A stretch of DNA of 64,000 nt from Candidatus Micropelagos thuwalensis (GCF_000469155.1 NZ_AWXE01000004.1:682001-746000); one strand, 5' to 3'. Positions 52,144 through 61,407 are shown, numbered from the stretch's first letter. Program-made: numbers and translations. The notes: a model not told the origin generated them from the sequence alone.

Positions 52144-52791
52144 TCAGCCACCGATTGATGTAATCAGCTTCAGAGCCGCCTCGAATGCGTTTTCTATACC
52201 TAAATCTGAAGTATCTAGCAAGTGCGCATCTTTAGCCGGGCGTAGAGGGGCTATTGCGCGCTCCATATCTTTTTTATCGCGGGCAATCACAGCTTCCAGA
52301 ATGTCGGCCTCTTTGAGTGAGGGGTCATTGACTGAAAGTTCAAGCCAGCGACGGTGAGCGCGGATTTCTGCGCTTGCAGTTACAAAAAGTTTAACCGGTG
52401 CATCCGGGCATACAAATGTGCCTATATCTCTTCCGTCCAATATGGCTCCGTCTTTTCCGGCTGGCGGGTTGGCGGCAAAATGACGTTGTAGGTCAAGAAT
52501 ACAGCTACGAACACCCTGATGGACAGCAACATCCGCTGCAGCTTGTCCAACTTCCGCACTACGGATGGCGGTATGGTCAATTTTATCAATATCAAGTTTT
52601 TGTGCCGCTTCGAGAGATTTTTGCGAGTCGGTAGGGTCATCCTGTGCTTGTAAAACAAGCAAAGCAACCCCCCGATATAAGGCTCCGGTATCAAGACAAG
52701 CGAAATTAAAATGGCTCCCCAGCTTTTTGGCAAGTGTGCCTTTGCCGGCGGCTGCCGGTCCATCTATAGCTATGGGTGAGGGGTAAGACAT
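52144..52791 (-). CDS. cmk: Cytidylate kinase
   Basis: Phosphorylates CMP and dCMP. The 215-residue NMP kinase has the P-loop AIDGPAAAGKGTLAKKLG, CLDTGALYRGVALL, DGRDIGTFVCPDAPVKLFVTAS and RDKKDMERAIAPLRPAKDA. It lies between aroA (18-base gap) and rpsA, the classical aroA-cmk-rpsA order. A GC-rich hairpin (52059-52074) lies in the gap to rpsA. Confidence 0.97.
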   Translation of the reverse strand: MSYPSPIAIDGPAAAGKGTLAKKLGSHFNFACLDTGALYRGVALLVLQAQDDPTDSQKSLEAAQKLDIDKIDHTAIRSAEVGQAAADVAVHQGVRSCILDLQRHFAANPPAGKDGAILDGRDIGTFVCPDAPVKLFVTASAEIRAHRRWLELSVNDPSLKEADILEAVIARDKKDMERAIAPLRPAKDAHLLDTSDLGIENAFEAALKLITSIGG

Positions 52792-52809
52792 GTTTACTAT
52801 TTCCAGCTA

Positions 52810-54177
52810 TTAAGAGATAAACTTTGCGCCCAACGTTCCCATAAGTTCAAAGAAATTAGGGAAACTGGTGGCAATCATGCGTGAGTCGTCAATCCTTATC
52901 GGTTTTTCGGAATTCAGACCTAGCACCAGAAAACTCATGGCAATGCGGTGATCAAGATGGGTTGTGATGGGGACATTATCCTGCAAGCCGGGAACGGGAC
53001 CATCACATCCTTCAATCACCAGATCATCTTCGCCGTCAGTGACTGTCACGCCACACAGCTTCAGCCCATCGGCAATAGCAGCGAGCCGGTCACTTTCCTT
53101 GACCCTCAATTCTGCCAGACCGTGAAGATGTGTGGTCCCTCGCGCACAGGCTGCAGCCATGGCAAGAATAGGAAATTCATCAATCATATCGGGCGCTCTT
53201 TCGGGCGGCACATCAATGCCGATCAACTCTGAACCTTTTACAATATAATCGACGACTTTCTCACCGGCGGCGTCGCGCATATTCACTTCTTCTATTTTGC
53301 CGCCCATTTCCTTCAAACAATCCCACAGGCCACTTCGATAAGGGTTGACCATGACATTGTTTAAACGAATTTCTGCCCCGTCCGAGAGCAAACCTGCAAC
53401 CATCGGAAACGCTGCAGAGGAGGGGTCGCCCGGTACGTTTATGGTTGTAGCTAATAATTCTGTCTCGCCTGTCAGTTCAATTCGCCTGCCTTTAACGAGA
53501 CCTTTTCCTTCTGGCGTGGATGAAATTTTCGCGCCGAATAAGGTGAGCATTCTTTCTGTGTGGTCACGCGTAGATTGTTTTTCCGTCACTGCAGTTATGC
53601 CTGGCGCGCCCAATCCGGCAAGCAAAATGCAGGACTTCACCTGTGCAGATGCAACAGGAAGAACATAATCAATCGGTAAGGCTCTTTGGGGGCTGGTCAG
53701 TGTTAAGGGTAATTGTCCTCGTGCCACGCCATGAAATTCAAAAACTGCACCCATTTGCTCTAGTGGTTCTGTCACTCTTCCCATGGGGCGGCGAGAGAGA
53801 GACTCGTCACCAACGCATTTAGCCGTGACCGGGCAGCCTGTCATGGCGCCGAGTGTCAGCCGAATGCCTGTACCAGAATTCCCAAAATCAAGTGCTTCGT
53901 CTGGACTGGTCAGACCTGAAACCCCTCGGCCTGTGACTTCCCATGTGCCGTCTGCCTGCCGAACGGTTTGAGCGCCCATGGCCTGCATAGCTTTACCTGT
54001 TGCCAATACATCTTCGCCTTCAAGCAGTCCGTGGATTTTGGACGTGCCGACAGCCAGCGCCGATAAAATGAAACTTCGATGGGAAATTGATTTATCCCCA
54101 GGCAGCTGAATTTCACCACGTAAGGATGCCTTTAAGCGTTCTGTGGTGACTGGCTGAGGTGTTTCTTTGTTTTTCAT
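52810..54177 (-). CDS. aroA: 3-phosphoshikimate 1-carboxyvinyltransferase (EPSP synthase)
   Basis: Sixth step of the shikimate pathway. The 455-residue protein contains IQLPGDKSISHRSFILSALA, DFGNSGTGIRLTLGAMTG, GDESLSRRPMGRVTEPLEQMG, GDPSSAAFPMVAGLL and ELRVKESDRLAAIADGL. Loops and length resemble the class II enzymes common in alphaproteobacteria rather than the E. coli class, judged by eye only. It is the first gene of the long minus-strand run and is divergent from the acidic zinc-ribbon gene. Confidence 0.96.
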   Translation of the reverse strand: MKNKETPQPVTTERLKASLRGEIQLPGDKSISHRSFILSALAVGTSKIHGLLEGEDVLATGKAMQAMGAQTVRQADGTWEVTGRGVSGLTSPDEALDFGNSGTGIRLTLGAMTGCPVTAKCVGDESLSRRPMGRVTEPLEQMGAVFEFHGVARGQLPLTLTSPQRALPIDYVLPVASAQVKSCILLAGLGAPGITAVTEKQSTRDHTERMLTLFGAKISSTPEGKGLVKGRRIELTGETELLATTINVPGDPSSAAFPMVAGLLSDGAEIRLNNVMVNPYRSGLWDCLKEMGGKIEEVNMRDAAGEKVVDYIVKGSELIGIDVPPERAPDMIDEFPILAMAAACARGTTHLHGLAELRVKESDRLAAIADGLKLCGVTVTDGEDDLVIEGCDGPVPGLQDNVPITTHLDHRIAMSFLVLGLNSEKPIRIDDSRMIATSFPNFFELMGTLGAKFIS

Positions 54178-54296
54178 GTCGGCAGTTTAATATTCAATGA
54201 TGTTAAGAAAAATTAAAAATTCAATATATTAGCTTTTGACAGGGGCTTATCCTTGTGGCAATGGAAAAAAGTGGAATTCTTGTTGGAGTAATAAAA

Positions 54297-54713
54297 GTGT
54301 CCAAAGAAGTTTCTAAAGATAAACTTGGTGTAAAGCGCATTTGCGGTTCTTGCGGTGCAAAATTTTATGATTTGGGTAAAACCCCAATCATTTGCCCTAA
54401 ATGTGGTACCCCTTATGAAGAAATAGCTTCGCCTAAACCGTCTGCACCCATTGCGCCGTTTAAAGAAGCGCCTGAGGTTGAAGAGGTTGCGTTGGAAACA
54501 GACGAAGCTGCTGAGGCCGATGATGTTGAAGTCATTGCGGATGATGACACGACTGTCTCCTTGGAAGACTCAATTGAGGACGATCTCAGTGAAGACGATG
54601 ACGATGAACTTGATGAACTCAAAGAGTTTGATGAGTTTGAAGAAGACTTTGATGATGACGAAATCGATGATGATGATGGCGATGTCACCCTTATCGACGA
54701 TAATGAAGAATAA
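54297..54713 (+). CDS. FYDLN-acid zinc-ribbon protein (TIGR02300 type)
   Basis: Small alphaproteobacterial protein of unknown role. An N-terminal zinc ribbon (CGSCGAKFYDLGKTPIICPKCGTPY: two CxxC pairs and the family FYDL motif) is followed by a tail almost entirely Asp and Glu. The family usually begins about ten residues before the first Cys pair; GTG 54297 fits this and has GGAG eight bases upstream, so I prefer it over GTG 54255 or ATG 54261. It lies between aroA and tRNA-Ala. Confidence 0.85.
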   Translation: MSKEVSKDKLGVKRICGSCGAKFYDLGKTPIICPKCGTPYEEIASPKPSAPIAPFKEAPEVEEVALETDEAAEADDVEVIADDDTTVSLEDSIEDDLSEDDDDELDELKEFDEFEEDFDDDEIDDDDGDVTLIDDNEE

Positions 54714-54818
54714 GCTTTTTTGTTATCCTGAAACCGTCATAAAATCTTCTTGATTGACACAGCTAAATTACCTAAGTTCCGCACAATCTTAGACGGCATG
54801 ATTTTGCATTCTGTCTCG

Positions 54819-54894
<76 letters not shown>

Positions 54895-54924
54895 TATTTC
54901 TTTTACAGTCCGGTTTATCTAGCT

Positions 54925-55140
54925 TTAAAATAGCTCAGCAATATCAACCCTGAATGTATCGGCTATCTTTTTGATGTTCTCAAGTGAGATATCATGTTCC
55001 CCGCGTTCAACGGCGCCAATGTAAGTCCTGTGCAAACCACACTCAAAAGCGAAGTCTGCCTGTGACCAACCTTTTTCGGTTCGTAAGGCTCTGACACGCG
55101 CCCCGAATATCTTTTTAATAATATTCTCAAAGGCTTTCAT
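54925..55140 (-). CDS. XRE-family helix-turn-helix regulator
   Basis: The 71-residue protein is essentially one Cro/CI-type domain: VRALRTEKGWSQADFAFECGLHRTYIGAVERGEHDISLENIKKIADTFRVDIAELF. It is a DNA-binding regulator with no sensor domain. It lies 30 bases from the 3' end of tRNA-Ala, and no partner toxin, methylase or integrase gene is adjacent. Targets are unknown. Similar single-domain regulators often accompany restriction or toxin systems; here it stands alone. Confidence 0.9.
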   Translation of the reverse strand: MKAFENIIKKIFGARVRALRTEKGWSQADFAFECGLHRTYIGAVERGEHDISLENIKKIADTFRVDIAELF

Positions 55141-55276
55141 AACGTCATCAAAATATTCTGATGACTTTATATCTACAGACTTTATGTATCAATTAATTAT
55201 CCAAAGTTTGATAGGAAATGACAGAAAATTATAATTGTGCATCCTTTTTATAGTCTCAAGGATGACATTAAAAAAA

Positions 55277-55735
55277 CTAACTGGTGATATCTGGGTCGGT
55301 CAGCAAGGCATAAATGGCATCAGCTTGGGTGGCATTTCTAATTCTTTTGACAACACTTTCGTCCCGCATAAGGCGAGAAATGGTTGCTAAAGCCTTGAGA
55401 TGTTGAGCCCCTGCCGTTGTTGGCGCGAGCAATAAGAAAATAAGATCTACCGGCTCCTGGTCAATGGCATCAAAAGGTACCGGACGCTCCAGCAGTACAA
55501 AAAAACCAATAAGCTCCTGCAGAGCTTCATTTTTACCATGTGGGATGGCGACTCCATGACCGACACCTGTCGAACCGAGTTTTTCGCGAGCAAGAAGAGT
55601 GTCCATAAGGTCATGGGCATCAAGTTGCGTATGTTCGGCTGCAAGTTCTGTGAGAAACTGCAATATCTGTTTTTTTCCAGATGCCTTTACGCCCGCTAAA
55701 ACGCGGTCAGGGCTTAAAAATTCTGACAATAGCAT
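55277..55735 (-). CDS. ptsN: PTS EIIA-Ntr (nitrogen regulatory IIA)
   Basis: Regulatory EIIA of 152 residues. The phosphorylatable histidine lies in STGVGHGVAIPHGKNEAL, and the fold continues PVPFDAIDQEPVDLIFLLLAPTTAGAQHLKALATISRLM. It controls potassium and nitrogen or stress targets in other proteobacteria. It follows hpf on the same strand with a 59-base gap. It is a likely final acceptor of phosphate from the HPr encoded at 31367. Confidence 0.95.
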   Translation of the reverse strand: MLLSEFLSPDRVLAGVKASGKKQILQFLTELAAEHTQLDAHDLMDTLLAREKLGSTGVGHGVAIPHGKNEALQELIGFFVLLERPVPFDAIDQEPVDLIFLLLAPTTAGAQHLKALATISRLMRDESVVKRIRNATQADAIYALLTDPDITS

Positions 55736-55794
55736 CGCTTAGATAGACTCGAGTCTTCCTATATGCTGGTTATAAGCTGGCTTTAAACCTGCAA

Positions 55795-56370
55795 TTATTT
55801 GGCATTTTCCTCAGGGTCAATCCAACCGATATTCCCGTCGGGACGACGATGGACGATGTTCAGCCTACCGTGACTGCCGTTTCTGAAAATCAGAAAATCC
55901 TCATGCGATATTTCCATTTGCATGACGGCTTCACTTACGGAGAGTTCTGGCACAGAAATACTGTCCTCCGCAATAGTAATTGGTGACCATTCTTCGGGTA
56001 ATTCTTCATTTTCCGGTTCAGGTGCGATGATGCGTGCCGTCGCATTCTGCTGTTCTACACGCTTACCACCTTGAATATGGTGGTTTTTCAAGCGTCTCTT
56101 ATAACGACGTAATTGTTTTTCGGCTTTTTGCAGGGCGGTATCAAAACAGGCATAAATATCATCATTATCGCCGCTGGATTTAATCAGCAGGCCCGAGTCG
56201 AGATGAATTGTACAATCTGCCCGAAAAAAATGTCCCTGTTTGGAAAATATAATATTTGTCTCCGCACCACGCTCAAAATATTTGCTGATTGATGCTTCAA
56301 TATTTTTTTCAACATGATTTCTGAGCGCCTCGCCAGTATCGATATGCTTACCGGTGATTTTTATTTGCAT
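55795..56370 (-). CDS. hpf: Ribosome hibernation promoting factor, long form
   Basis: The 191-residue protein has an N-terminal RaiA/HPF domain (MQIKITGKHIDTGEALRNHVEKNI, CFDTALQKAEKQLRRYKRRLK) and the C-terminal dimerisation domain of long HPF (SVSEAVMQMEISHEDFLIFRNGSHGRLNIVHRRPDGNIGWIDPE), so it should dimerise 70S ribosomes to 100S in stationary phase. GGAG lies upstream. In most relatives rpoN precedes this gene; here lptB does directly. Confidence 0.95.
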   Translation of the reverse strand: MQIKITGKHIDTGEALRNHVEKNIEASISKYFERGAETNIIFSKQGHFFRADCTIHLDSGLLIKSSGDNDDIYACFDTALQKAEKQLRRYKRRLKNHHIQGGKRVEQQNATARIIAPEPENEELPEEWSPITIAEDSISVPELSVSEAVMQMEISHEDFLIFRNGSHGRLNIVHRRPDGNIGWIDPEENAK

Positions 56371-56423
56371 TTTTATCTCCTTTACGCTTCTCGTTTAAAT
56401 CTAAATGTTCAAATTTATGAACG

Positions 56424-57206
56424 TTAAAGTTCAAATGCTTCGCCAAGATAGAGCCTACGAGCATCATCATTTTTGATTATCTCTTCTGGCTTCCCATCGG
56501 TCAGCACATGACCGTCATGAACAATAATTGCCCTGTCGATAATACCCAATGTTTCGCGCACATTATGGTCAGTAATCAAAACCCCGACACCCCGATTTTT
56601 CAACATTGAGACAAGTTCGCGAATATCATTCACTGCGATCGGATCAATGCCCGCAAATGGTTCATCCAGCAATAAATAAGATGGGTCAGTTGCCAGCGCA
56701 CGCGCAATTTCCACACGCCTTCTCTCGCCACCGGATAAAGATACGCCTTTGTGATGGCGCAAATGTTCAATTGCAAATTCCGTGAGCAAGTTTTCGAGTT
56801 TTTTATGTCGCAACTCTATATCCGGCTCAATGACTTCCAAAATGGCTAAAATATTATCTTCAACAGAAAGCCCACGGAAAATTGAAGCTTCTTGAGGCAA
56901 ATAACCAATGCCGAGCCGCGCGCGGCGATACATCGGAAGGTCGGTAACATCCTCACCATCCAGCAGGATGCGTCCGCTGTCGGCAGGAATTTGCCCAGTA
57001 ATCATATAAAAGCAGGTGGTTTTGCCGGCACCGTTAGGGCCTAAAATTCCAACAGACTCGCCGCGAGAAACTCTCAGCGAAACGTCGCGAACGACTGGTC
57101 TTTTGTCAAAAGATTTACCAATACCTTGCACGATCAGCCCTGAAGAGCTGTCGGAAAAATTTGTCGTCAATTTGGTGTCGTTTGTTTTGTTTTGTGCGTC
57201 CAACAA
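56424..57206 (-). CDS. lptB: LPS export ABC transporter ATP-binding protein LptB
   Basis: ATPase driving LPS transport from the inner membrane with LptF/LptG. Walker A GPNGAGKTTCFYMITG, Q-loop GYLPQEASIFRGLSV, signature LSGGERRRVEIARAL and Walker B YLLLDEPFAGIDP are intact. No ATG fits: TTG 57206 or 57203, six or nine bases after GAGG, is the best start; the frame also allows TTG 57218. It follows lptA, with 83 bases between. lptF/lptG are not in the window. Confidence 0.96.
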   Translation of the reverse strand: MLDAQNKTNDTKLTTNFSDSSSGLIVQGIGKSFDKRPVVRDVSLRVSRGESVGILGPNGAGKTTCFYMITGQIPADSGRILLDGEDVTDLPMYRRARLGIGYLPQEASIFRGLSVEDNILAILEVIEPDIELRHKKLENLLTEFAIEHLRHHKGVSLSGGERRRVEIARALATDPSYLLLDEPFAGIDPIAVNDIRELVSMLKNRGVGVLITDHNVRETLGIIDRAIIVHDGHVLTDGKPEEIIKNDDARRLYLGEAFEL

Positions 57207-57289
57207 GAAATACCTCAATTAAAGTCTAGCCAATCTTGGCAAATGTACAAGTCTCTGCTGGCTGATTAATTTGTACCGATTTTATGAAA

Positions 57290-57832
57290 TTATTTTTGGA
57301 CTGGTGTAAAGACGCCGCGCACTCGACTGACTGATTGTTGAGGGTCTGCGGTCAACGTGCCGATACCGGTCAATGTGTCGATAATCAATTTGCGCCCCTG
57401 AAGCTTGTTGCCATTTTGGGTCAGGGTCACATTATCGCCCATGGTAATAATTTTTTTACCAATTTCATAATTAGCCCAGTCGCCATTTGCTTGCTGACCA
57501 TTGTCTGAAACAATCATAACATTTCCACGGACATTGATGTTACCGACTTGTCCTCTTTGATTTTCTATAATTGCTTTATCACTATGCAATAAAAGTGGGC
57601 CCTGTGACGCCTTCACATTACCGCTTAAAATAGCCTGCCGCCTGCCAGTTTCACTGTCTAGTTCAATATCAAGCCGGTCAGTTTTGAGAGAAATTTCTGC
57701 CTTGGCATCTGTTTTGAACAAGTGACTTGAGCTTTTCTGTGCACTTGCCTTCATGTCGGTTATGCCAATAAGAACCGCGCCGCATATTATCGGAAGCATC
57801 ACTGCATTTAGTTTTCCAAGGATGCTATTCAT
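57290..57832 (-). CDS. lptA: LPS transport periplasmic protein LptA
   Basis: Periplasmic bridge protein for LPS. From ATG 57832, which overlaps the lptC stop, it has 180 residues with a signal peptide (ending KASA-QK). The OstA-like domain follows: ISLKTDRLDIELDSETGRRQAILSGNVKASQGPLLLHSDKAIIE, then GNVMIVSDNGQQANGDWANYEIGKKIITMGDNVTLTQNGNKLQG. An upstream in-frame start at 57901 would bury the signal peptide and is unlikely. Confidence 0.9.
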   Translation of the reverse strand: MNSILGKLNAVMLPIICGAVLIGITDMKASAQKSSSHLFKTDAKAEISLKTDRLDIELDSETGRRQAILSGNVKASQGPLLLHSDKAIIENQRGQVGNINVRGNVMIVSDNGQQANGDWANYEIGKKIITMGDNVTLTQNGNKLQGRKLIIDTLTGIGTLTADPQQSVSRVRGVFTPVQK

Positions 57833-58487
57833 TGCGTGCCTCCTGTTTTTGCGGGGTAACGCGAATAGTGACGTCGCCGATAAATGAAATGAGATGCGCA
57901 TCGGGCTTTAAAACCATTTTGTCCGCACGGAAACGACCAATAGGGCCTTTTCCAATGACTTCATTATCTGTATAGGCTGACCTTTTTTCAAAATCCACAT
58001 TCAAATCTCGCATATCCAAGTGGTACCCGTTTGAGGTGATCAGAGAAACTGGAAGCGTGTCACCCTTCAGAATTTTTTCAGAAAGGACGAGCTTTTTTTG
58101 TGCTCTCAGCATGTCGCCTTCGGGGGCAACCAGCTCGATTAAAACATTCTCCCGGCTTGTCATTGAGGCACGGATCGTGTCGAGATAAACCCATCCCGGA
58201 TAAGCTAAATCCTCCCTTGCTGATGCCGCAGACAGGTCAAATGGTTCACCATTTTCACTTGAGTCAGAAAAGACGGGGTTTTGAATGACCACCCCTTGAT
58301 TTGTAAGGGCGGCATTTTCGAATCTGATTGGCGTATTCGAGTTATTGGGTCGAATGAGAAGAAAGATGACCACCATTAAAAGGCCAGCCGTCACCGGCAA
58401 GACAATTCTTAATTGCCTAACTCTTCTGGAATGTCGCTGGGAACTGGACTCTATATCTCGTTTTTGGTGCGGGGGGGTATCGGTCAT
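57825..58487 (-). CDS. lptC: LPS export system protein LptC
   Basis: Single-pass inner-membrane protein linking LptBFG to LptA. The 220-residue chain has a short cytosolic N-terminus, one membrane helix (about residues 30-46, IVLPVTAGLLMVVIFLLIR) and a periplasmic beta-jellyroll domain (PYSD-type repeats such as ALTNQGVVIQNPVFSDSSENGEPFDLSAASA). Sequence conservation is low in the family, so the call leans on position between rnd and lptA. Its stop overlaps the lptA start. Confidence 0.88.
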   Translation of the reverse strand: MTDTPPHQKRDIESSSQRHSRRVRQLRIVLPVTAGLLMVVIFLLIRPNNSNTPIRFENAALTNQGVVIQNPVFSDSSENGEPFDLSAASAREDLAYPGWVYLDTIRASMTSRENVLIELVAPEGDMLRAQKKLVLSEKILKGDTLPVSLITSNGYHLDMRDLNVDFEKRSAYTDNEVIGKGPIGRFRADKMVLKPDAHLISFIGDVTIRVTPQKQEARNE

Positions 58488-58511
58488 GCTCGATTATTTT
58501 GTTCCCACACT

Positions 58512-59126
58512 TTAATGGTGCGAGAAAATATCCATATCTTCCCAGCCGGCAATATCCATAGCCGCGCGAACCAGAACAAAATCGAAGCACGCCATGGCCA
58601 TATCCAGCCGCCCCTCGCGTTCCAAGATTTTTGTCAGCTCAAGTTGAAGTTGGTGCAGGTAAAGCACATCGGATGCCGCATATTGGAGCTGAGCGTCACT
58701 TAACTCATCCGCCCCCCAATCTGAACTTTGTTGTTGTTTAGACAGATCGACACTCAGCAACTCGCGACACAAATCTTTCAAGCCGTGGCGGTCGGTATAG
58801 GTGCGTGCCAGTTTAGAGCCGATTTTTGTGCACCATAAAGGCGCACAATGAACTCTAAGATAATGTGCGATAACCGCGACATCAAAACGGGCATAATGAA
58901 AAATCTTAACCACATTGCGATCGCCCAGCAGTTTTTTCAGATTTGGTGCTTCATAGGTTTCTCTGTCCAGTTGGACGATATGCGCCGTCCCGTCACCGGC
59001 TGAGAGTTGAACCAGACACAGCTTGTCGCGCAATATTTTCAGGCCAAGGGTTTCAGTATCCACAGCGACACTGCCTGAAAAGGTGACATCGTCCGGCAAA
59101 TCGCCTTTGTGAAACGTAATACTCAT
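58512..59126 (-). CDS. rnd: Ribonuclease D-like 3'-5' exonuclease
   Basis: DEDD-family exonuclease of 204 residues, the catalytic domain without the HRDC domains of full-length RNase D. Motifs: VAVDTETLGL (Asp-x-Glu), NVVKIFHYARFDVAVI and LQYAASDVLYLHQLQ (Tyr-x3-Asp). Alphaproteobacteria often have this short form next to lptC. It probably trims tRNA or other RNA ends. It starts about 130 bases from the tRNA-Leu gene. Confidence 0.92.
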   Translation of the reverse strand: MSITFHKGDLPDDVTFSGSVAVDTETLGLKILRDKLCLVQLSAGDGTAHIVQLDRETYEAPNLKKLLGDRNVVKIFHYARFDVAVIAHYLRVHCAPLWCTKIGSKLARTYTDRHGLKDLCRELLSVDLSKQQQSSDWGADELSDAQLQYAASDVLYLHQLQLELTKILEREGRLDMAMACFDFVLVRAAMDIAGWEDMDIFSHH

Positions 59127-59254
59127 GAGTCAAAACCTTCCTGATATTTGCGGGTAAATCAGACTTTTATAATCGAAACTTTATAACAGTGTTTTGCTGT
59201 CAGGTCATCTTACAGGTAAGAACTAGGTGAAATTTCCAGTACAAAACTGAGAAA

Positions 59255-59341
59255 TGGTGCCCAGGAGAAGACTCGAACTTCCACGCCCATACGGGCACTA
59301 GCACCTGAAGCTAGCGCGTCTACCAATTCCGCCACCTGGGC
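59255..59341 (-). tRNA. tRNA-Leu (anticodon CAG)
   Basis: On the minus strand the acceptor GCCCAGG pairs with CCTGGGC. The anticodon stem CTAGC/GCTAG holds the loop TTCAGGT with anticodon CAG, a long variable arm (TGCCCGTATGGGCG) marks a class II tRNA, and the T arm carries GTTCGAGTC. CCA is encoded. It is the first gene upstream of rnd on that strand. Confidence 0.95.
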
Positions 59342-59515
59342 TTTAACAGGGGCAAATCCAGAGGTTTTGATTAAGCCGCAGGGTAGGACTTGTCAATCGG
59401 TTTTCCCTATTTCCAGCGGGGGCTGAATTCATGCCCTGCGACAACTCTTTTCTCGACCTAACCCATCAATTCGGATAATAAAGTCTTGCTAGGTTTCGTA
59501 TTAAACGAGGTATTT

Positions 59516-60457
59516 ATGTCCCGGACAGTCAGTTCCGCTTCACCTGTTGTTACCGTCTTTGGTGGCTCCGGTTTTCTAGGTCGTCACATTGTGCGCGCGC
59601 TCGTAAAACGCGGCTGGCGCTTACGTGTTGCCGTTCGCCGCCCCAATGAAGCCTTGTTTTTGAAAACTGCCGGTGCTGTCGGTCAGGTAGCGATAATGCA
59701 AGCGAATATTCGCGACGAAGCAAGCGTGCGTAAAGCTGTTAAGGGCGTGGATGCCGTCGTCAATCTGGTGGGTATCCTCTATGAAACCGGAAAGCAGAAA
59801 TTTTCTGCCGTTCAGGCAGAAGGCGCGCGCACCGTCGCACAATCCGCCGCCGATGAAGGTGTCCAAAAATTTGTACAGCTTTCTGCCATTGGTGCGTCCT
59901 CTGAAAGCGAGGCGGCCTATGCCCAAAGTAAAGCCGCCGGCGAAGCTGCAGTCCTCGAGGCTATCCCGCAGGCGGTGATTTTACGCCCGTCCATAGTTAT
60001 TGGCCCTGAAGATGACTTCTTCAACCGATTTGCCAAAATGGCGGCATTGGCGCCAGCTTTACCTTTGGTAGGGGGCGGAGAAACGCTTTATCAACCTGTC
60101 GCCGTTCAGGATGTCGCGCAAGCCACTTGTGAGGCGTTAGAAAACCCTGATTGTGGTGGCAAAATATATGAGTTGGGTGGCCCTGATATTTTTAGTTTTA
60201 AAAATTTGATGGAAATCATGTTGCGCCATACGGGGCAAAAAAGAATTTTGGCACCATTGCCGTTTTTCGCGGCGCAACTTATTAGCCGTTTCACACAGTT
60301 TCTCCCAAACCCGCCATTAACACCTGATCAGGTGATAATGCTCCGTTCTGATAATATTGCAGATGATAATTTGCCCGGTCTGGGCGATTTAGGTATTGCG
60401 CCAACACCCATCGAGTCGGTCTTGCCGCATTATCTTTCCCGCTTTAAAAGCCGCTAA
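59516..60457 (+). CDS. NDUFA9-like atypical SDR (NAD(P)-binding) protein
   Basis: The 313-residue protein begins VVTVFGGSGFLGRHIVRALVKRGWRLRVAVRRP, the atypical-SDR nucleotide motif, and continues VDAVVNLVGILYE, FVQLSAIGASSESEAAYAQSKAAGE and VILRPSIVIGPEDDFFNRFAKMA, as in the complex I NDUFA9-related family. It may be a complex I assembly or accessory factor, or a sugar or quinone reductase; the sequence does not decide. ATG 59516 with GAGG upstream is preferred over TTG 59486. It is convergent with uppP, with one base between stops. Confidence 0.9.
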   Translation: MSRTVSSASPVVTVFGGSGFLGRHIVRALVKRGWRLRVAVRRPNEALFLKTAGAVGQVAIMQANIRDEASVRKAVKGVDAVVNLVGILYETGKQKFSAVQAEGARTVAQSAADEGVQKFVQLSAIGASSESEAAYAQSKAAGEAAVLEAIPQAVILRPSIVIGPEDDFFNRFAKMAALAPALPLVGGGETLYQPVAVQDVAQATCEALENPDCGGKIYELGGPDIFSFKNLMEIMLRHTGQKRILAPLPFFAAQLISRFTQFLPNPPLTPDQVIMLRSDNIADDNLPGLGDLGIAPTPIESVLPHYLSRFKSR

Positions 60458-60458
60458 A

Positions 60459-61265
60459 CTACAATATGTAAAGCAGAGATGCGCCAAGAACCAGGCGGTA
60501 TAGCACGAATGGCAAGAGCGAGAGCTTTGCCGTCATTTTCATAAACAGATGAATACTTACCAAGGCCGTTGCGGCCGCAAGCACAGCTGCCAGAGCCGCA
60601 TTCCCCATTAAAGTCAAATCACCTGCAACGATTAAATCCATAAGACCCAACCCTGCGAAAATGACAATGACAGGTATGGACAATAACATAGAAAATCTGG
60701 CGGCATCCTGTCGGGTGCATCCTAAAGTCCGCGCTGCCGTTATGGTCACCCCAGCGCGACTGGCGCCCGGAATAAGAGCAAATATCTGCGCACATCCAAT
60801 AATCGCCGCACCCCGCCATCCCGTTGCCGCAACCGAGATATTGGATTGTCGAAAATGATCAGCGAGAAATAGCGGAAGAGCAAAAATAATTGTCGCCCAT
60901 GCAACAACTTTCGGGTCTCTCAACAGATCTATCCATCCGGTTAGAACCAATAATGCGCCGACGGGGAGTATCGGGAGAGTTGCGATAATAATTTGAATGG
61001 CCGCGGATTTGTTTTCACAGGGTTTTTTCGCGCTTTGAGGGCTTAGAATTTCTATCCCGCCGTGGAGCAGTCGGAGGACATCATGTCTGAAATAAATCAT
61101 AACTGCTAACAATGTCCCTGCATGAACAGCGACATCAATGATAATACCTTGGTCAGGTAAATCAGTCAGGCCATGCAATAGGTTGAGATGACCTGAAGAA
61201 CTGACAGGTAAAAACTCCGTAACACCCTGAATGATGGCGAGTAAGAAAATTTGGGTCATTGACAT
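60459..61265 (-). CDS. uppP: Undecaprenyl-diphosphatase UppP (BacA)
   Basis: Inner-membrane phosphatase recycling undecaprenyl pyrophosphate, the lipid carrier for peptidoglycan; its activity also gives bacitracin resistance. The 268-residue protein has about eight hydrophobic helices and the two signature motifs: GVTEFLPVSSSGHL near the N-terminus and IPGASRAGVTITAARTLG in the middle. It is monocistronic and convergent with the SDR gene. Confidence 0.96.
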   Translation of the reverse strand: MSMTQIFLLAIIQGVTEFLPVSSSGHLNLLHGLTDLPDQGIIIDVAVHAGTLLAVMIYFRHDVLRLLHGGIEILSPQSAKKPCENKSAAIQIIIATLPILPVGALLVLTGWIDLLRDPKVVAWATIIFALPLFLADHFRQSNISVAATGWRGAAIIGCAQIFALIPGASRAGVTITAARTLGCTRQDAARFSMLLSIPVIVIFAGLGLMDLIVAGDLTLMGNAALAAVLAAATALVSIHLFMKMTAKLSLLPFVLYRLVLGASLLYIL

Positions 61266-61407
61266 CTGACTAATTTAACCGCCTTATTGTGTCTCTTGTA
61301 AGTGCGGGACGGGTTGTCCCCCTCATACCTGACATATTGAAACCTAATATATTGAAATTCATATTTTAATACATACAATAGTTTAACTTGTTTGGCTGGT
61401 GAAGTTT

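Noticed and set aside
54413-54688. 91-residue poly-Ser minus-strand open frame
   Set aside because: Antisense of the Asp/Glu-rich tail of the FYDLN zinc-ribbon protein (GAT/GAA read as ATC/TTC or TCA/TCT).
54927-54935. Repeat of ATAGCTCAG from tRNA-Ala, as a possible attachment-site copy
   Set aside because: Nine bases from the D-arm side, not the 3' end where integration copies lie, and it is explained by the codons of the XRE C-terminus.
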